From NCBI RefSeq assembly GCF_014698935.1, contig NZ_JACVMN010000001.1:1488001-1552000 (forward strand): a stretch of DNA of 64,000 bases, read 5' to 3'. The notes below the pieces were generated by a model. That model made no database searches. It worked only from the letters and a program-made list of their open reading frames with translations, and was not told the DNA's origin. Shown in pieces: positions 53,932 to 64,000 of the stretch (position 1 is its first letter; the number at the start of each line of letters is the position of its first letter). Source of the stretch: Flagellimonas sp. S3867 (GTDB lineage: Bacteria > Bacteroidota > Bacteroidia > Flavobacteriales > Flavobacteriaceae). Both the position numbers and the translations under genes were made by a program.

Positions 53932-55180
53932 TAAAAACCTCCAAATTCTTGCTGCAGTACTGTTTATATTTCAAATAGGCTGTAATTCCAAGGTGGAAAA
54001 CACCAACACAGACCAGCAAAAAATTACTTTGGCAGATTCTAAAAAAAAACTAGAAGCATGGCAAGAAGGTTATTTGGATATTCATCATATCAATACGGGA
54101 AGTGGCGACGCGACCTACTTTATCTTTCCGGATGGCACTACCCTACTTTTTGATGCCGGGAGTATGGACAAAACAGGTTTCGAAAAAAAATATGCTCCAT
54201 TAAAGGCCACTTCTCCGGTTCCAGATAACAGCAAATCAACTGCGGAATGGCTATTGACTTATATCAAAAATGTCACTCCAAAGGCACATCAAGATACAAT
54301 CGACTACGCTTTAATTTCCCATTTCCACTCCGATCACTATGGCAGTTTGATGGGTTTAGGAAAAGAAATTCCATTTGGTAAAATCATAGACCGGAATTCT
54401 CCTGATTTGGATTTTCCGGTTAATCTTAAAACATATTTAAAAGATGATGATATTTTCCAAAGCTATCTTTCATTAATCACAAATGAAAAAGTGTCGGTTG
54501 AGGCATTGGAAGTAGGGAGCAAATCGCAATTACATCTGTTGAACGATCAAAACGCATTTCCAGGTTTTTCTATTCGTAATATAAAATCCAATGCAACCAT
54601 TTGGACCGGTGTTGACAATACTACCATGGAATATTTTACCGCAGAAGACATGACCTCTTTTTACAAAGGAGGTTATAATGAAAATCCGCTGAGCTTGGCA
54701 TTAAAAATATCTTACGGAGATTTCGACTATTTCACCGGAGGTGACAATACGGGCCTGCAAGGATATGGCCTTCCCCAATGGTTTGATGTGGAAACCCCAA
54801 TAGCAAAGGTGGTAGGCCAAGTGGAAGTTACCACCCTTAATCACCATGGAAACCGTGACGCCACAAACGAATTCTTTGTAAACACATTAAATCCCAAGGT
54901 CGTTATTCAGCAATTATGGTGTTCCGACCATCCCGGACAAGAGGTATACCAACGTTTGATTTATCAAGATAAAGAAACCATGGAAAGGGATATTTTCTCT
55001 ACCAATATGCACCCTGAAACATTGGTTACTTACGGGCCATGGTTCAAGGATAACTACAAAAGTCTGCAAGGTCATATTGTTATTCGTGTCAACCCAGATG
55101 GCAATACCTTTATGGTCTATATTTTAAATGAGGGCACAATGGGCCTAAAGAATGTATACGGTCCCTATCAGTGCAATTAA
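53924..55180 (+). CDS. Secreted MBL-fold metallohydrolase
   Basis: A 418-residue protein with a lipoprotein-type signal peptide (LFIFQIGCNSKVE). The metallo-beta-lactamase fold is shown by DATYFIFPDGTTLLFDAGS, the metal motif ALISHFHSDHYGSLMG, TGGDNTGLQGYG and TTLNHHGNRDATNEFFV. It resembles ComEC-type or phosphodiesterase-type MBL proteins rather than beta-lactamases. A role in periplasmic phosphodiester cleavage would fit the GDPD and phosphorylase neighbours but is inference. The GTG/ATG overlap region (53924-53931) couples it to the phosphorylase. Confidence 0.88.
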   Translation: MHSKNLQILAAVLFIFQIGCNSKVENTNTDQQKITLADSKKKLEAWQEGYLDIHHINTGSGDATYFIFPDGTTLLFDAGSMDKTGFEKKYAPLKATSPVPDNSKSTAEWLLTYIKNVTPKAHQDTIDYALISHFHSDHYGSLMGLGKEIPFGKIIDRNSPDLDFPVNLKTYLKDDDIFQSYLSLITNEKVSVEALEVGSKSQLHLLNDQNAFPGFSIRNIKSNATIWTGVDNTTMEYFTAEDMTSFYKGGYNENPLSLALKISYGDFDYFTGGDNTGLQGYGLPQWFDVETPIAKVVGQVEVTTLNHHGNRDATNEFFVNTLNPKVVIQQLWCSDHPGQEVYQRLIYQDKETMERDIFSTNMHPETLVTYGPWFKDNYKSLQGHIVIRVNPDGNTFMVYILNEGTMGLKNVYGPYQCN

Positions 55181-55205
55181 AAATCTATTTGTAAAACTTG
55201 AACTA

Positions 55206-61389
<6,184 letters not shown>

Positions 61390-61392
61390 TGA

Positions 61393-63414
61393 TTACTTCT
61401 CGCTTGTCAATAACATTAATATATGGGCAGCACTCCAACTAAAGTTTGGGGCATTAAGTCCCTTACCTGTCAACGGGTGGTAATTTTCATAAATAGGTGA
61501 ACCTTTGTCCAATAGTCCTTCCGCACCATGAAACAGTTTTACGGTCACATCATCTGCTTCCTTATTAAAGCCATACTTGCGTAAGCCCTTAATTCCGAAG
61601 TAGGCCTGATCCAACCAATTAGGGCCTCTCCAATATCCTTTTAACGGGTTGAACTTTGGATGATCGGCAGACATGGTCTGAAAGGGCACCTTTACATTGA
61701 ATTTGTTGGGGTCCATCATTTTGATTATTACCGCGTCGGCCTGTTCCTTGGTTGCTGCTTCGGCCCAAAGTGGAATCCAACCTTCGCTTCCTGCTCCTTT
61801 TATAAAAGTATCGCCTTTTAGATTGGTATCATAAAACCATCCATCTTCCTTATCGAAAAATTGTTTTTGGATGTGCTCTTTTAAAATGGATGCATCGCTC
61901 TTCCATGTTTGGGTCTCCTCGTTTTTGCCCAAGACTTCCGCCAAGGTGGCCATATATAACTTTTCTGCGTAGAGGTATGCATTCAGATCTACACTTTCTT
62001 GATCAAGAGAGAACGCATTTTCTGAATTCTTCAGGATTTTGGAATTATCGAAACGTATGGCATTGTCCATTCCGCTTTCCCATTTAGCTGCAATAATAGT
62101 CCCGTCCGTTGATCCATATTCGCATAATCCATCTTGGTCATGATCGCGCTCTTCAAACCACCAATTGTGATATTTTTTCAATTTTGGATACATTTCTTTT
62201 ACAAAACTGGTATCCGAATCTTTTTCCATTATTTTAACCACTGCCCATGCAGAAAGTGGAGGCTTGGTATCTCGATAGTTATGGGCTTCGATGGTGGTAT
62301 CTCGATACACGCAATCCACAATAAACCCATTTTCGCTCTGAAAATCATACATGGCCCTTATCTGGTCTTTTGCCAATTCAGGATTATAAAGTGAAAGTCC
62401 CACGGCGTGTTTCCAAGAATCCCAAGACCAGAATCCATGAAACCATTCGTAATGATAGCTTGGAAAGAGTCCTTGATGCTTCAATTCACCTGCCGGAATT
62501 CTCCAATTGTTCTGCAACGTTAAATGTGCTTTGGAAAGTAGTTGATCATATATACTATCCTTAAAATTCTCCTTTCGATTTGAACACAAGCTTGTAATTT
62601 CACTTTCCTTTTCCACCTGTCGGGCATTTAAAAGCGCGTTAAAATCAACTTTGGAAATTATTTCTTGTTCATTTTTCCATGAATATTCAGGAAAGATAAA
62701 AGTCTGTGAAACCAAAAAGGATTTGGAAGTTCCAGGTTCTAAAATAAAATATTCTGTGTTGGACCTGTAAGAATTTCCATTCTCTACAGAAATATCCATT
62801 TCTTCACCCAAAAATTGCACATATCCAACAGCATCGCTTTTGCTCGACACCAATTTTAAGAAATTGTCCTCAGTTGAAACTGTGACTCCAATATCAAAAA
62901 GTTCACCTGCATAATTTGCCTTAAGGGTTATTGGGTCTTTAGATTTATTGGTGACAACGGTGCGCTGAATTGCGGTATGGCCTGATAAAAAAACCAATTG
63001 TTGCCAAACACCCAAAACCGAATTGGTGAAAACTTGTTCTAAATGACTCGAGTAGCTTTTTTGGGCAACCAAAGTGCTTTTCCAATCTATTGTCTTGTGC
63101 CCATTATTTGTGGTAAGTTGAAATTGTAAAAGATTAGGGCTTGACCATACCCCATTTTCTTGGGTCATTAAAAACGGTCCGGAAAATCCTGCACTTTTGA
63201 TGGTCTTTGGCATGCTATAGCCAAACCAAGCGCCTTGGTCCGAAAACATCAACATATTTCTATCACGTGGTTCGGTCGGTGATCCCGTAAAACTCAGTAT
63301 GTTTTCTGCAATGGCCGTATGACGTGGATGATGCGCACTCTGTTCAACCTCCGTTTGTACGCAGTTACATAGTAAAAAAATCAAAAATAAATAAGGGAAT
63401 ATTTGTTTGTCCAT
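61393..63414 (-). CDS. GH63/GH37-like glycosidase lipoprotein
   Basis: A 673-residue protein with a lipoprotein signal (FLIFLLCNCVQTE). The N-terminal half is a beta-sandwich and the C-terminal half an alpha/alpha-barrel: GLFPSYHYEWFHGFWSWDSWKHAVG, IEAHNYRDTKPPLSAWAVVKIME, KWESGMDNAIRFDN (catalytic Asp), and YWRGPNWLDQAYFGIKGL. This matches the mannosylglycerate hydrolase/GH63/trehalase clan, which acts on alpha-glucosides, mannosylglycerate or related sugars. The stop lies 3 bases before the kinase/aminotransferase start, so the three minus-strand genes form one operon. The exact substrate cannot be told. Confidence 0.88.
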   Translation of the reverse strand: MDKQIFPYLFLIFLLCNCVQTEVEQSAHHPRHTAIAENILSFTGSPTEPRDRNMLMFSDQGAWFGYSMPKTIKSAGFSGPFLMTQENGVWSSPNLLQFQLTTNNGHKTIDWKSTLVAQKSYSSHLEQVFTNSVLGVWQQLVFLSGHTAIQRTVVTNKSKDPITLKANYAGELFDIGVTVSTEDNFLKLVSSKSDAVGYVQFLGEEMDISVENGNSYRSNTEYFILEPGTSKSFLVSQTFIFPEYSWKNEQEIISKVDFNALLNARQVEKESEITSLCSNRKENFKDSIYDQLLSKAHLTLQNNWRIPAGELKHQGLFPSYHYEWFHGFWSWDSWKHAVGLSLYNPELAKDQIRAMYDFQSENGFIVDCVYRDTTIEAHNYRDTKPPLSAWAVVKIMEKDSDTSFVKEMYPKLKKYHNWWFEERDHDQDGLCEYGSTDGTIIAAKWESGMDNAIRFDNSKILKNSENAFSLDQESVDLNAYLYAEKLYMATLAEVLGKNEETQTWKSDASILKEHIQKQFFDKEDGWFYDTNLKGDTFIKGAGSEGWIPLWAEAATKEQADAVIIKMMDPNKFNVKVPFQTMSADHPKFNPLKGYWRGPNWLDQAYFGIKGLRKYGFNKEADDVTVKLFHGAEGLLDKGSPIYENYHPLTGKGLNAPNFSWSAAHILMLLTSEK

Positions 63415-63733
63415 GGATTATCTATCATATAAATGACTTCGCCAATTACTGACGAAAATTCTTTCAAATACTATACGAACGATATGATAAAACACAACGA
63501 AAAGAAAAACGTTGTTCCTTTTGGACACGGCCAAAATACAAAAAAAACCATTTTAACAAGAGCTGCTAAGTAAAATCGTTGTTAATTCATACATTTAATC
63601 TTGTATTTTTTCAAAAGTCATAAAATAATTTTGAATAGATTTAAGGGAACGGGATTGTAACCAACATTCATAAAAACAGAGACCGATCGCACTTTAAAAT
63701 CTATTTAAAGATCAGCCTTTAGCCTAAACTACT
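63415..63733. other. Divergent promoter region at right edge
   Basis: 319 bases between divergent genes. TAATTTTG at 63626-63633 matches the TAnnTTTG -7 box, with TTG 22 bases upstream at 63601-63603, giving a promoter for the ECF sigma gene at 63734. For the minus-strand operon I see no equally good box. Confidence 0.5.
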
Positions 63734-64000
63734 TTGGATTCAAATTCAATTTTACAGGAGATAAAAAATAAAAATCGGTTTGTCTACAAAAAGTTTTTTG
63801 AGGACACCTATGAAGAACTGATCCATTATGCCAATAGTTATCTTTTCGACCAAAATTGGAGTGAGGATATTGTCCAGGAGGTCTTTATCTACATCTGGGA
63901 AAAGGCTGACACCCTTGAAATTAAAACTTCGTTTAAGGGGTACCTATATGCCATGGTACGAAATAGATGCCTTAACTTTTTAAAGACCATAAAAATTACG
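63734..64000 (+). CDS. ECF sigma factor, N-terminal part (runs off the edge)
   Basis: A TTG at 63734 opens an 89-codon frame to the window end; an in-frame TAA at 63725-63727 stands just upstream. The protein shows region 2 of a sigma-70 factor: FVYKKFFEDTYEELIHYANSYLFDQNWSEDIVQEVFIYIWEKAD and MVRNRCLNFLKT. It is the same Bacteroidota subtype as the sigma at 44971. A second sigma/FecR/SusC locus probably starts here. Confidence 0.85.
   Translation, partial: MDSNSILQEIKNKNRFVYKKFFEDTYEELIHYANSYLFDQNWSEDIVQEVFIYIWEKADTLEIKTSFKGYLYAMVRNRCLNFLKTIKIT

Overview
The window looks like a chromosomal segment of a marine-type member of the Flavobacteriaceae (Bacteroidota). Supporting signs are the SusC/SusD pair with an ECF sigma/FecR switch, the tmRNA tag GDNNYALAA, promoter -7 boxes of the TAnnTTTG type, many lipoproteins and TonB-dependent-type genes, CreD with its usual two partners, and low-GC coding sequence. 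I cannot name the genus from the sequence alone.

Layout. (1) 1-14730 is ordinary core genome: the end of a TPR protein, ftsE, a ROK/polyphosphate glucokinase, typA, kdsA, a transglutaminase-like protein, a membrane protein/winged-helix/creD trio with twin palindromic operators, a PHP phosphoesterase and a saccharopine/alanine dehydrogenase-like enzyme. (2) 14820-15640 holds a structured flavo-1-like RNA, three tandem 70-bp palindromic repeats and ssrA (tmRNA). (3) 15640-41955 is a large AT-rich accessory region inserted at the 3' end of ssrA. It starts with a tyrosine integrase. It falls into three modules, each closed by the same composite right-end sequence (TATTCGGTGAGC, then an AAAAGCCC-like box about 30 bp on, then a degenerate copy of the ssrA 3' end about 64 bp on) at about 26086, 32676 and 41868. 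Module 1 carries a C5-cytosine methyltransferase, a double-GHKL histidine-kinase-like protein, a receiver protein and an OLD-like ATPase. Module 2 carries an EEP nuclease-like protein, a small protein, a pair of unrecognised paralogues, a LytTR two-component system and an AidA/PixA-like protein. Module 3 carries a membrane protein with a sodium:solute symporter, an outer-membrane-type protein, a membrane-anchored amidohydrolase and a Septu-like ATPase/HNH pair. (4) 41955-44970 returns to small chromosomal genes: GIY-YIG, a second DUF2188 copy, a DUF1963 gene split at an A9 run, and others. (5) 44971-63414 is a nutrient-use locus: ECF sigma, FecR, SusC with STN domain, SusD, GDPD, nucleoside phosphorylase and MBL hydrolase on the plus strand, and beta-galactosidase, a kinase/M23/aminotransferase fusion and a GH63/GH37-like glycosidase on the minus strand. 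A second ECF sigma gene runs off the right edge.

How the parts work together. The best candidate for a little-described system is the four-gene operon at 17585-25087. It appears to join DNA cytosine methylation to a phosphorelay (histidine kinase plus receiver with intact acidic pocket) and an OLD-family nuclease-type ATPase, so it could be a signalling-controlled restriction or abortive defence system. The ssrA site appears to have collected several islands in tandem. The sugar locus appears to use trans-envelope signalling through the STN domain to switch on SusCD and the downstream hydrolases.
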